In this document: piece after piece, positions 1 through 9,191 of the stretch | Layout: every line of letters starts with the position of its first letter | Position numbering within the stretch: position 1 is the first letter of the stretch | Source of the DNA: Nocardioides sp. W7 | Lineage (GTDB): Bacteria > Actinomycetota > Actinomycetes > Propionibacteriales > Nocardioidaceae | Length of the DNA stretch: 64,000 bases | Assembly: GCF_022919075.1 (NCBI RefSeq) | Contig: NZ_CP095078.1 | Coordinates: 3,410,001 to 3,474,000 of the forward strand | Direction of reading: 5' to 3' | The notes under the pieces: generated by a model | What the model was told of the DNA's origin: nothing | Seen by the model: only the letters and a program-made list of their open reading frames with translations | Databases searched by the model: none | Translations under genes and position numbers: made by a program

Positions 1-3000
1 TCGTCGGGACCGACGGCGAGCGTCGGGTCGTGCACGGCACCGACAACGACTGGCGCACGGCCGACAGCCCGGTGACCAGGATCGACACCTATCGCGGTGA
101 GTCGTTCGACGCCCGGCTGGAGTCGTCCGGGTGGGACGAGCCCGGGTTCGACGACAGCGGCTGGGACCCGGTCGAGGTGGTGGCTCCGGTCGTCGGCTCT
201 GCACTGCTGTCGGCCGGTGCGACCGTGACCGCGAAGGACACGGTGGACTGCTGCGGCTGGTCGACCGGCGCCGTCAACGACGGGATCCTCGTCTCCACCG
301 ACGCCTCTCAGGGCTACCACTCGAGCACGAGCACGACCCCGGACGAGACGAAGTGGGTCCAGCTGGACCTCGGCAGCAGCCGCTCGATCGGCTCGATCAG
401 CCTGCATGGCGCCTCGCCGACCAACGACCCGGCCGGCAGCAACCCAGGGGCCGGCTTCCCCGTTCGCTATCGCATCGAGACCAGTGACGACCCGACCTTC
501 GCCACCGCAACGGTGGTCGTGGACCGGACCGGTGCCGACCAGCCCAACCCGGGGATGGCGCCGGTCGTCGTGCCGGCCGAGGCAACGGGGCGCTACGTCC
601 GGGTCACGGCCACCAGACTGGCCAAGAACTCCGACAACTACAGCTTCCGCCTCGCCGAGCTCGTCGTGCGGGGTGACGAGTCCGAGCGCGCCTTCGCTGT
701 CAGCCCCCTCGAGGCGGATCCGACGCCGTACATGCGCGCGGTCGACACCATCGCCCCGGTCAGCACGTCGACGGTGGCGCCCGGAGTGCGTCAGTACGAC
801 TTCGGGCAGAACTATGCGGGCTGGGTGCGGATCACCGCTTCCGCGCCGGCCGGGACCACCGCCACCGTGTATCTCGGTGAGATCCGCGACGGCAACGGTC
901 GTGTCACCACGAGCAACATCAACTTCGCCCCGGGCGAGGAGCAGCGCCAGACCTACCGCTACACCTTCTCCGGGCAAGGCGCCGAGATCTGGGAGCCGAT
1001 GTTCGTCTACTCGGGTTTCCGCTACGCCGAGCTGTCGGGTCTGCCCGCGGGGGCCGAGGTGACTCTCGAAGCCCGACCCGTGTACACCGACCTCGATCAG
1101 CACGGCACGCTCGAGCTCGGGAACCCGCTGTTGACCGGCATCGACAGGGCGGTGCGCCAAGGTCAGCTCAACGCGATGCACGGCATCCCCGAGGACACAC
1201 CGACGCGGGAGAAGAAGGGCTGGGCCGGAGACGCGCTGACGGGTGCCAGCTCGATCCTGTCGGCGTTCGAGTCCGGCGACCTCTACCGCAAGTACCTGCG
1301 GGACCTGCAGACCAGCATCTTCTCCGACGGGGGAGTGGCATCGGTTGCTCCCAGCCGGCAGTTCGGCCGGGAGTTCAAGGTCGACCCCGCGTGGGGTGCG
1401 GCGTACCCGGGCATCGCCTGGGAGCACTACCTCCAGGTCGGTGACGACCGCGTGCTCGCCCAGCACTACGAGGACATGCTCGGCTGGCTCGACTACCTGG
1501 CGACCATCGCCGACGGCGACCACGTCATCGTGAGTCCGGAAGTCAGCTACGGCCAGGACTGGCAGGCGACCGAGAACACCACACCCCAGTTGTTCCACAC
1601 CGCCTACTACCTGAAGGACACGCGGCTGATCGCCGGCATCGCGCGGGTGCTCGGCCACGAGACCGATGCCGTCGAGCTCGACACCCTCGCCTCGGAGATC
1701 GAGGACGGCCTCAACCGCAGGTTCCTCGACCGAGACACGGCGACGTATGCCAACGGCTCCCAGTTCGCCAACGCGTTCCCGCTGCTGCTGGGCATCGTGC
1801 CCGCGGCGCTCGAGGACCGAGTGCTCGCGAACCTGGTGTCCGGGATCCGGCGGCGCGACGACCACCTCACGGCGGGGTTCGTCGGCACCCAGCTGATCAT
1901 CCAGGCGCTGCACGAGTACGGCCGCGACGACGTCGTCCTCGACACCGCCCTTCGGGAGGACTACCCGAGCATCGGCTACATGCTCGCCAACGGGCCCGGC
2001 ACCATCTGGGAGAAGTGGGTCAACTCCAGCGCCCCGGACGGGACCTCCTCGAAGAGCCACCCCGCCCTGGCGGGCGGTCTGCAGGAGTGGTTCTACCGCG
2101 GGCTGGCCGGCATCACGCCGCTGGAGCCCGGCTTCCGCAGGATCCGGCTGGCCGTGCCCGACCTCACGAGGATTCCGCATGCAGGCGCGACGCAGGAGAC
2201 CCCGCTGGGGACGGTCTCGTCGCACTGGCAGCGGGACGGCGCCGACCTGACCGACGCTGTCCAGGTCCCCGTCGGGGCCACGGCCGAGGTCGTGCTGCCC
2301 GCCGAGAACGTCTTCTCGATCACCGAGGGCGGGGCCCTGGTCGACGACGGGGACGGTGTCCTGGAGGTCAGGGACGACGGCGACACGGTCACCGTCACCG
2401 TCGGCTCGGGCAGCTACGACTTCGTCGTCACGGCGGACAACGCGCTGCTCGGCTCGGTCCTGGAGGACCTGGACGCCCTCACCGCGCACCTGGCCGACCT
2501 GGTCGACACCGAGCAGCTCGCCCCGGCCGACCGCGACCGGCTCGTGACCGCGGCTGACGCGGTCGGCGCGGACGTCTCCACGGCGCTGCTCGCGGCGACC
2601 GCCGAGGACCAGGAGGCCCTCACCGAGGCCCTCGACTCGGCCCTCACCGGGATCCGCGGTGCACGCAGCCGGCTCGCGGGCTCGGGCGTCGACGGGGTGG
2701 TCCGTGCCGACCTGGACCGCCGGCTGGCCGGTGTCGAGGCCAAGCTGGTCACGGCGTCGACCGAGGCGCGGGGGGTCACCGTGGCCCTGCCGCCGGTCGT
2801 CGGCGCCGTCCTCCCGGGTGGCACGGTGACCGGGACGGTCGAGGTCGTGAACCACAGCGGGGCCGTCGTCACGGGCGTCGAGGGCACCGTCGTGGCGGCC
2901 GGCCTCGGCGAGGCCACCGTCTCGGCCGGATCGGTCGCGGACGGTGCGACGGCCCAGCTGCCGTTCACGATCACCGGGTCGCGGCACGCCGACGCGGGCG

Positions 3001-4943
3001 GCTACGACGCCGAGCTGTCGTTGAGGATGGTCGTGGGCGGGACGTCGTACACGGTCACCGACCGGACCGAGGACTGGGCGAGCGTCACGTCCGGGTTGGA
3101 GATCGGCACGCTCACCGCGACCGTCGACGGCGCCGACCCGAGCGAGCACGGCACCGTGACGGTGCCGGTCACCAACACGGGTTCCGCCGACGTCCGTGCC
3201 CACGCGGCACTGACACTGCCACCCGGGTGGAAGACCGTGCCCTCGCGCGATCTCCGGATCCCTGCCGGCGAGTCGGTCGACCTCGAGGTGCCGGTGGTGC
3301 TTCCGCTGGATCGAGTCGGCGGTCCGGTCGAGGTCGGGGTCACGCTCGAGCGGGGTGCGGCCACGTTGGCCTCGGCGCAGGGGGCGGTGTCGTTCGGCAT
3401 CGTGACCCCACCGGCGGCCGCGGCGGTGGACCACCTGGATTGGGGAACCACCGACTCGGAGTCGGCCCACGCGCTGCAGGCCGCCCCCCAGAGCGGGACG
3501 AGCGTCGAGGCCGGCCTGACGCGCCGGTACGCGCACGGTGGGTTCCCGGGCTCGTGGTTCTCGGCGGAGCTCAAGGCCCCGGCGGGGGAGTCGTTCATCC
3601 TGCGCAACATCGACACCTTCGGAGGCCCGGGCGCGAAGAGGTACAACGTGTACGTCGACGACGTGCTGGTCGCGGACCAGAGGATCACTCGCACGGAAAC
3701 GGGAGCCGGGACCAGGGTCTACGACCTGCTGGTCGATGCCTCGGCGGTTGTCGCGGCCAACGACGGCAGCGTCCGGATCAGGTTCGAGTTCCCCCAGAAC
3801 TCGCCCGGTGACCCGTCGCTGGCGGATACGTGGGTGCTGGCGGTGCCGGATGACGACCAGGCGCCCGACGTTGCGGCGACGGTCGTGAGCGGCACTGTCG
3901 GCGACGACGGCTGGTACCGCTCGGACGTCACGCTCGGCGTGCAGGCGGTGGACAATCGCGACACCCCGGTCGTGGAGGTCGACGAGGGGTCCGGCTGGGC
4001 GCCGTACGCCGGTCCGGTCGGGGTCGCCGGGGACGGCGAGCACGAGGTCCGCTATCGGGCACGCGACGCGGCGGGCCACACCTCGACCGTCGGAGCGGCC
4101 ACGGTCCGGATCGACGTCACGGCGCCGCAGACGACGCTGAGGGCGACTCGGGGCGCCGGGGTCGAGGGTGTGGACTCCGCGACCCTGGCCTTCACCGCGA
4201 CGGACGCGACCAGCGGCGTCGCCCACACGGTCTACCGCCTCGACGGTGGTGACTGGGCGACGGTGTCGGGCTCGGAGCCGGTCATCGTGACCGGGTTCGG
4301 CGACCACGCGGTGGAGTTCGCCTCCACCGACGTGGCGGGCAACCCCGAGCCGGTGCGGGTCGAGACGGTCAGCCTGGCCGACGTGGACGTCGTCTCGGCG
4401 CTCGTCCCGCCTCAGGTCACCGGTACGCCGCGACTCGGCTCGACGCTGACGGCGACGAGCGGGTCGTGGAACACCAAGGGCCTGACCTACGCCTACCAGT
4501 GGCTGCGCAACGGGACTGAGGTCGCGGGCGCCCGGGGTGCGTCGTACCGGGTGTCGGCGGCCGACGTGGGCCAGCGGCTCTCGGTTCGGGTCACCGCGAC
4601 CAAGGCCGACAAGGTGCCCGGCACGGCCACCTCGACCGCCACGGCACCGGTGGTGAAGTCCGCCTCACGGACCACGGTCTCGGTGAAGAAGGCGAAGGTC
4701 AGGAAGGGCAGGCCGGTCACGGTCCGAGCCGTGGTCACTGCGAACCCGAGGGCGACCGGGAAGGTCGCGATCCGCGTCGACGGCAGGGTCGTCAAGCGGG
4801 TCGTGCTGAGGAACGGCCGAGCCGTGGTCAGGATCCGGATCGCCAAGCCCGGCAGGCACCGGGTCGTGGCCGCCTACAGCGGCTCGGCCACCACCTCCGC
4901 GTCCACCTCGACGGCCCGCACGGTCACCATCACGCGCAGGTGA
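1..4943 (+). CDS. Alpha-L-rhamnosidase (GH78), multidomain, 5' end outside window
   Basis: The frame is open to the left edge, so the true start and the N-terminal signal region are missing. It would hydrolyse terminal alpha-L-rhamnose from plant or bacterial glycans outside the cell. In order: the end of a rhamnosidase N-domain, an inserted discoidin-like (F5/8 C) module (about 200-690), the beta-sandwich ending near 1080, then an (alpha/alpha)6 barrel with the motif EDTPTREKKGWAGDA (about 1188-1232, predicted general acid) and TIWEKW (2002-2019, predicted base). The C-terminal half holds NEW3-like and OmpL47-like beta modules, an actinobacterial repeat with YQWLRNGTEV, and a final lysine/arginine-rich Ig-like domain. 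At more than 1640 residues it is much longer than a minimal GH78 enzyme. The family call is firm; domain borders are approximate. Confidence 0.9.
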   Translation, partial: VGTDGERRVVHGTDNDWRTADSPVTRIDTYRGESFDARLESSGWDEPGFDDSGWDPVEVVAPVVGSALLSAGATVTAKDTVDCCGWSTGAVNDGILVSTDASQGYHSSTSTTPDETKWVQLDLGSSRSIGSISLHGASPTNDPAGSNPGAGFPVRYRIETSDDPTFATATVVVDRTGADQPNPGMAPVVVPAEATGRYVRVTATRLAKNSDNYSFRLAELVVRGDESERAFAVSPLEADPTPYMRAVDTIAPVSTSTVAPGVRQYDFGQNYAGWVRITASAPAGTTATVYLGEIRDGNGRVTTSNINFAPGEEQRQTYRYTFSGQGAEIWEPMFVYSGFRYAELSGLPAGAEVTLEARPVYTDLDQHGTLELGNPLLTGIDRAVRQGQLNAMHGIPEDTPTREKKGWAGDALTGASSILSAFESGDLYRKYLRDLQTSIFSDGGVASVAPSRQFGREFKVDPAWGAAYPGIAWEHYLQVGDDRVLAQHYEDMLGWLDYLATIADGDHVIVSPEVSYGQDWQATENTTPQLFHTAYYLKDTRLIAGIARVLGHETDAVELDTLASEIEDGLNRRFLDRDTATYANGSQFANAFPLLLGIVPAALEDRVLANLVSGIRRRDDHLTAGFVGTQLIIQALHEYGRDDVVLDTALREDYPSIGYMLANGPGTIWEKWVNSSAPDGTSSKSHPALAGGLQEWFYRGLAGITPLEPGFRRIRLAVPDLTRIPHAGATQETPLGTVSSHWQRDGADLTDAVQVPVGATAEVVLPAENVFSITEGGALVDDGDGVLEVRDDGDTVTVTVGSGSYDFVVTADNALLGSVLEDLDALTAHLADLVDTEQLAPADRDRLVTAADAVGADVSTALLAATAEDQEALTEALDSALTGIRGARSRLAGSGVDGVVRADLDRRLAGVEAKLVTASTEARGVTVALPPVVGAVLPGGTVTGTVEVVNHSGAVVTGVEGTVVAAGLGEATVSAGSVADGATAQLPFTITGSRHADAGGYDAELSLRMVVGGTSYTVTDRTEDWASVTSGLEIGTLTATVDGADPSEHGTVTVPVTNTGSADVRAHAALTLPPGWKTVPSRDLRIPAGESVDLEVPVVLPLDRVGGPVEVGVTLERGAATLASAQGAVSFGIVTPPAAAAVDHLDWGTTDSESAHALQAAPQSGTSVEAGLTRRYAHGGFPGSWFSAELKAPAGESFILRNIDTFGGPGAKRYNVYVDDVLVADQRITRTETGAGTRVYDLLVDASAVVAANDGSVRIRFEFPQNSPGDPSLADTWVLAVPDDDQAPDVAATVVSGTVGDDGWYRSDVTLGVQAVDNRDTPVVEVDEGSGWAPYAGPVGVAGDGEHEVRYRARDAAGHTSTVGAATVRIDVTAPQTTLRATRGAGVEGVDSATLAFTATDATSGVAHTVYRLDGGDWATVSGSEPVIVTGFGDHAVEFASTDVAGNPEPVRVETVSLADVDVVSALVPPQVTGTPRLGSTLTATSGSWNTKGLTYAYQWLRNGTEVAGARGASYRVSAADVGQRLSVRVTATKADKVPGTATSTATAPVVKSASRTTVSVKKAKVRKGRPVTVRAVVTANPRATGKVAIRVDGRVVKRVVLRNGRAVVRIRIAKPGRHRVVAAYSGSATTSASTSTARTVTITRR

Positions 4944-4957
4944 CCCGGGGACGGGCT

Positions 4958-5010
4958 CTCATCCGCGGCGGGTGATGCGGCCCGCGGTCCCCGCTGCCTA
5001 CGGTCCGAGC
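4958..5010 (+). promoter_or_regulatory. Promoter A: CTCATCC-GCGG-CGGGTGATG box plus -10 TACGGT
   Basis: The box at 4958-4977 starts 41 bases before a -10-like TACGGT (4999-5004). A GTG follows 6 bases later at 5011 and opens a 7-codon frame (5011-5034) whose stop overlaps the GTG of the next gene (5031). The same box with the same spacing recurs at 15728. The box would cover about -53 to -34, suitable for an activator. The function is inferred from spacing and recurrence only. Confidence 0.5.
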
Positions 5011-5030
5011 GTGCAGGAAGACGCCGCTGC

Positions 5031-5852
5031 GTGAACATCCTCCTGGGGCTCGTCGTCACCGTCGTCGCCACGACGATCACGGTGGCGGCGATGCTGCTCG
5101 TGCGTCGACGGGCCCCGGAGGGCAGCTACTTCACCGACGGTGACCGGGCCTCGGGGGTCTTCGGGGTGCTGGCCACCGGCTTCTCCATCCTGCTCGGCTT
5201 CATCATCTTCCTGGGGTTCACGTCGTACGACGAGTCGCGCTCCGGCGCCGAGACCGAGGCCACGGTCGTGGCGCAACAGGTCCAGACGGCCCAGTTCCTC
5301 CCCGACGCCGACGCGGACCTCACCGGAGAGCTGGTCTGCTACGCGCGCTACGTGGCCGGCCCGGAGTGGGACGCGCTCGCGGCCGAGACGCTCGGGGACC
5401 GGATCAACCCCTGGGGTGCGGCCATGTACCTGACGGTCTCGACCCTCGACCCGACCTCGGCCGTCGAGCAGTCCGCCTACGACCGCTGGATGGCCCAGAC
5501 CTCCGACCGGGAGCAGGCCCGGATCGCCCGGATCCACGGCGCGGAGGGCATCATCCCCGTCCCGCTGTGGCTGGCGCTCTTCGTCATCGCGGCGGTCCTC
5601 TTCGCCTACCTGCTGTTCTTCGCGGACCCGGCCGAGGGGCCGGTGACCCAGGGCATGCTCATGGGCAGCGTGACCGTCGTGATCTCGCTCCTGCTGTTGC
5701 TGCTGATGTTCTTCGACCACCCGCACGGTGACGGCGTGGGCCGCCTGCAACCGAGTGCGATGGAACGGACCCTGCGCCTGGTCGACCTGCAGGCCGAGGC
5801 CGTCGGCCTCGACGTCACCCCTCCCTGCGACGACCATGGCAACGCCCGCTGA
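5031..5852 (+). CDS. DUF4239 / bestrophin-like membrane protein
   Basis: A 273-residue membrane protein of unknown function. Two hydrophobic segments lie near the N-terminus (about residues 3-24 and 43-65) and two near the C-terminus (about 178-200 and 208-228), enclosing a soluble, acidic middle region. This is the usual layout of the DUF4239 (bestrophin-like) family. The start is GTG 5031, with AGGAAG at 5015-5020 as a possible ribosome site. It overlaps the downstream membrane-protein gene by 17 bp, so the two are probably cotranscribed. The ion-channel idea comes only from the family name and is not shown here. Confidence 0.75.
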   Translation: MNILLGLVVTVVATTITVAAMLLVRRRAPEGSYFTDGDRASGVFGVLATGFSILLGFIIFLGFTSYDESRSGAETEATVVAQQVQTAQFLPDADADLTGELVCYARYVAGPEWDALAAETLGDRINPWGAAMYLTVSTLDPTSAVEQSAYDRWMAQTSDREQARIARIHGAEGIIPVPLWLALFVIAAVLFAYLLFFADPAEGPVTQGMLMGSVTVVISLLLLLLMFFDHPHGDGVGRLQPSAMERTLRLVDLQAEAVGLDVTPPCDDHGNAR

Positions 5853-6486
5853 CCCGCCGCCGGAGCGCGGGCGCAACCGGCAGGAGCTGCTCGCCACGGT
5901 GCTCCTGGTCGTCGCGGCGCTGGCCACGTCGTGGAGCAGCTATCAGGCCACCCGGTGGAACGGGGAGCAGGCGGCTGCCGCCGGCCGGACGAACGCGATC
6001 CGGATCGACGCGGCGCGGGCCGACGGTCTGGCGAGGACGCAGACCCAGGTCGACGTGGCCACCTTCATCGCGTGGGCCGATGCGGACCTCCGGGGCGAGA
6101 CGAAGGTCGCCGACTTCTACGGCGACCGCTTCCGCGAGGAGTTCCGCCCGGCGTACCAGGCCTGGATCGCCCAGCGGCCGTTGACCAACCCCGACGCTCC
6201 GTCCACCCCGTTCGCCATGGCGGAGTACCAGGTCGCGGCCAAGAACGAGGCGGCCAGGCTCGACGCCTCCGCCGAGGAGTCGGCCGCGGAGGTGCGGACC
6301 GACATCCAGCGCTCGAGCAACTACGTCCTGACCGTGGTGCTGTACGCCATCGTGCTGTTCTTCGCCGGGATGAGCACCCGGCTCAGCAACCCTCGACTGC
6401 GCTGGGTGACGACGATCGCCGGCACCGTCGTACTGCTCGGTGCCCTGGCCTGGCTGGCGACGTTCCCGGTGAGCGTCGCGGTCTGA
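5836..6486 (+). CDS. Hypothetical three-TM membrane protein
   Basis: 216 residues from ATG 5836. An in-frame extension to 5728 would lie entirely inside the preceding gene and was rejected. One hydrophobic helix (about 15-35) is followed by a soluble, alanine- and glutamate-rich region and two C-terminal helices (about 158-178 and 188-210). This resembles DUF4337-type proteins, but that match is tentative. The overlap with the DUF4239 gene suggests the two act together in the membrane. No catalytic motif is visible. Confidence 0.6.
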   Translation: MATPADPPPERGRNRQELLATVLLVVAALATSWSSYQATRWNGEQAAAAGRTNAIRIDAARADGLARTQTQVDVATFIAWADADLRGETKVADFYGDRFREEFRPAYQAWIAQRPLTNPDAPSTPFAMAEYQVAAKNEAARLDASAEESAAEVRTDIQRSSNYVLTVVLYAIVLFFAGMSTRLSNPRLRWVTTIAGTVVLLGALAWLATFPVSVAV

Positions 6487-6501
6487 CTCGTGGAGGCGTC
6501 G

Positions 6502-8121
6502 ATGTCGAAAGAGACCTCGGTCGCCGCGACCGGCGCTCTCGTGCTGCTGACTCTGGGCTCCGGACAGTTCCTGATGACCCTGGACAGCTCCGTGATGAAC
6601 GTGTCCATCGCCCAGGTCGCCAAGGACGTCGACACGACCGTGACCGGCGTCCAGACGGCGATCACGCTCTACACCCTGGTCATGGCGACGCTGATGATCA
6701 CCGGCGGCAAGGTCGGCACCATGATCGGGCACCGCCGGGCGTTCTCGATCGGGTGCGTCGTCTACGCGGCCGGCTCGCTGACGACGGCCCTCGCGCCGAG
6801 CCTCCCCGTCCTGATCGTCGGCTGGTCGTTCCTGGAGGGGATGGGCGCCGCCCTGATCATGCCCGCCATCGTGGCGCTGGTCGCCTCGAACTTCGCCGCC
6901 GACCAGCGGCCCCGCGCCTACGGGCTGATCGCGGCGGCCGGGGCCATCGCGGTCGCCGCTGGGCCGTTGATCGGCGGCGCCTTCACGACCTACCTGTCCT
7001 GGCGACTGGTGTTCCTCGGTGAGGTCATCGTCGTGGTGGTGATCCTGTTCCTGGCCAGAAGGGTGCACGACGTCGAGTCCACGAACACCTTCAGCCTCGA
7101 CTACGTCGGCGTCGTGCTCTCCGCGACCGGCCTCGGGGCCGCGGTGTACGGCGTACTGCGGTCCGGCGAATGGGGCTGGGTGCAGGCCAAGCCGGGCGCA
7201 CCCGACCCGCTCGGGCTCTCCCTGACGCTGTGGCTGATCCTCGGCGGCCTGCTCATCGTCAGGGTGTTCTTCTGGTGGGAGCACCGAGTCGCCGCATCCG
7301 GCAGGGAGCCGCTTGTGGAGCTTCGGATGCTGCGCAACTCGCGCCTCAACGGAGGCCTGGTGATGTTCTTCTTCCAGTACCTGATCCAGGCGGGACTCTT
7401 CTTCATCGTGCCGCTCTTCCTATCCGTCGCCCTGGGCCTGAGTGCCGTCGAGACCGGGGTACGGCTCCTCCCTCTCTCGGTGACCCTGTTGCTGGCCGCC
7501 GCGGGAGTGCCGAAGGTCTGGCCCGAGGCGTCACCTCGACGGGTCGTCACCATCGGTCTGGCCCTGTTGTGCGCGGGTGTCATCTCCTTGATGGGTGCAC
7601 TCGAGGTCGGCGTCGGAGCAGAGATCGTGACCGTGCCGCTCCTGCTGGCCGGCCTCGGCGTCGGCGCCCTCGCCTCCCAGCTGGGCGCCGTGACCGTGTC
7701 AGCGGTGCCGGACGAGCAGACCGGCGAGGTGGGCGGGCTGCAGAACACCGCGACCAATCTCGGCGCGTCACTCGGGACCGCCCTGGCCGGGTCGGTGCTG
7801 ATCGCCGCCCTGACCGCGAGCTTCGTCCAAGGCGTCCAGGAGAGCCCTGACGTGCCGGACGAGGTGGTCGCCTCTGCGGAGGCCGAGCTGTCCGGCGGAG
7901 TCCCGTTCGTCTCGAACGCCGATCTGGAGTCTGCCTTGACCGACGCGGGCGTGGCGGAGGCGACCACCCAGGCGGTCCTGGACGCGAACGAGACTGCGCG
8001 CATCGCCGGACTCCGACTCAGCCTGGCCATCCTCGCGCTCCTCGCCGTGGTGGCCCTCTTCCTGACCCGATTCGTGCCGAGGGAGCCGGTGGGACGAGCG
8101 GTCGATCCGTCGTCCGCCTAG
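6502..8121 (+). CDS. MFS transporter, DHA2 (EmrB/QacA) type
   Basis: 539 residues, about 14 membrane helices, matching the 14-TM DHA2 drug:proton antiporters. The N-terminal helix carries the family pattern LDSSVMNVSIAQ, and GGKVGTMIGHRRAF matches the MFS loop 2-3 motif (G-x3-D/G-x2-G-R-R). Start ATG 6502 is preferred over GTG 6490 because GGAGG (6492-6496) lies 5 bases upstream of it. A long loop near the C-terminus (about residues 440-500) is typical. The likely role is proton-driven export of toxic or amphipathic compounds; the substrate is unknown. Its stop shares the bases CTAG with the stop of the convergent desaturase gene. Confidence 0.9.
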   Translation: MSKETSVAATGALVLLTLGSGQFLMTLDSSVMNVSIAQVAKDVDTTVTGVQTAITLYTLVMATLMITGGKVGTMIGHRRAFSIGCVVYAAGSLTTALAPSLPVLIVGWSFLEGMGAALIMPAIVALVASNFAADQRPRAYGLIAAAGAIAVAAGPLIGGAFTTYLSWRLVFLGEVIVVVVILFLARRVHDVESTNTFSLDYVGVVLSATGLGAAVYGVLRSGEWGWVQAKPGAPDPLGLSLTLWLILGGLLIVRVFFWWEHRVAASGREPLVELRMLRNSRLNGGLVMFFFQYLIQAGLFFIVPLFLSVALGLSAVETGVRLLPLSVTLLLAAAGVPKVWPEASPRRVVTIGLALLCAGVISLMGALEVGVGAEIVTVPLLLAGLGVGALASQLGAVTVSAVPDEQTGEVGGLQNTATNLGASLGTALAGSVLIAALTASFVQGVQESPDVPDEVVASAEAELSGGVPFVSNADLESALTDAGVAEATTQAVLDANETARIAGLRLSLAILALLAVVALFLTRFVPREPVGRAVDPSSA

Positions 8122-9041
8122 CCCCTGCGTGCCGCCCGCTTCGCCGCGGCCGCCTCGCGTTGCTCGACGAACCGCGTGGCCTGTTCGTCGAGCACCTTGA
8201 TCGCCGCCGCGAGCTCGTCGCGGGCTTGCTCGCCCTCCTCGTCCAGGCCTTCGAGCTCGAAGAGTCGCCACTGCCGCACCAGCGGCATGACGATGTCGTC
8301 GTGGTGGATGCGCAGGTCGTAGATGCCGGCCCGGGCCATCTGGACCGCCTTCCGGGCGAAGCCCGGGATCACGGCTCCCGGCATCTGGAAGTCGAGGACC
8401 TCGTCGGTGATCGCGCGCATCGTGGGCCCGGGGGCGAGCTGCAGCGCGGCATCGACGATGTTGCGGTAGAAGATCATGTGCAGGTTCTCGTCCTTCGCCA
8501 CGCGGGTGAGCAACCGCTCCGCAACCGGGTCCTCCGTGATCCGGCCGGTGTTGCGGTGCGAGACCCGGGTCGCGAGCTCCTGGAACGAGACGTAGGCGCA
8601 GACGTTCAGGAGCGCCTTCTCGCCCGAGTCGAAGCCGGCCTCCATGGTCTGCATCCGCGCCTGCTCGAGCTCGTCGGGGTCCACGCCGCGGGTGACCAGC
8701 AGGTAGTCGCGGATGCAGAAGGCATGACGGCCCTCCTCGGCCGTCCACCGGTTCACCCACTCGCCCCACGCACTCTCCCGGCCGAACGCCCGCTCGACCT
8801 CGCGGTGGTAGCTCGGCAGGTTGTCCTCGGTGAGGAGGTTGACCTCGAGTGCGGTCCGGGCGATCGGTGAGAGCGTCGACTGCTCCACCGTCCACGGCTC
8901 GCCGTCGAGCAGCGCGAAGTTGCGGCCCTCGCTCCACGGGACGTACTCGTGGGGCATCCAGTCCTGGGCCGTCTCCAGGTGCCGGTTGAGGTTGGCCTCG
9001 ACAGTCGGTTCGAGCTCCTTCAGGAGCGTCGCGGTGTCCAT
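8118..9041 (-). CDS. Acyl-ACP desaturase (ferritin-like di-iron)
   Basis: 307 residues, the usual length for actinobacterial DesA-type soluble fatty-acid desaturases, which put a double bond into acyl-ACP using a carboxylate-bridged di-iron site. Helix motifs with iron ligands are visible: TEDNLPSYH (E, H), AEEGRH (ExxH) and KDENLH (ExxH). The C-terminus is a charged helix. Start ATG 9041 begins with MDTATLLKEL; longer in-frame starts add a low-complexity N-terminus and run into the divergent gene. An electron donor is not encoded nearby. The stop TAG overlaps that of the convergent transporter. Confidence 0.88.
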   Translation of the reverse strand: MDTATLLKELEPTVEANLNRHLETAQDWMPHEYVPWSEGRNFALLDGEPWTVEQSTLSPIARTALEVNLLTEDNLPSYHREVERAFGRESAWGEWVNRWTAEEGRHAFCIRDYLLVTRGVDPDELEQARMQTMEAGFDSGEKALLNVCAYVSFQELATRVSHRNTGRITEDPVAERLLTRVAKDENLHMIFYRNIVDAALQLAPGPTMRAITDEVLDFQMPGAVIPGFARKAVQMARAGIYDLRIHHDDIVMPLVRQWRLFELEGLDEEGEQARDELAAAIKVLDEQATRFVEQREAAAAKRAARRG

Positions 9042-9191
9042 GTCTCGGCCTACCACGTGCCGGGCGCCGGGGGAAGCCTTGACAGCCATCGCGGGCATGA
9101 GATCGCGCCGATCGGGAGACTGAGGGCTGGTCGATGTCCGTCGGTCCGGCCGCGCGCTCCGCGCGGGCCGCCCAGGGGGAGGAGCAGCGCC

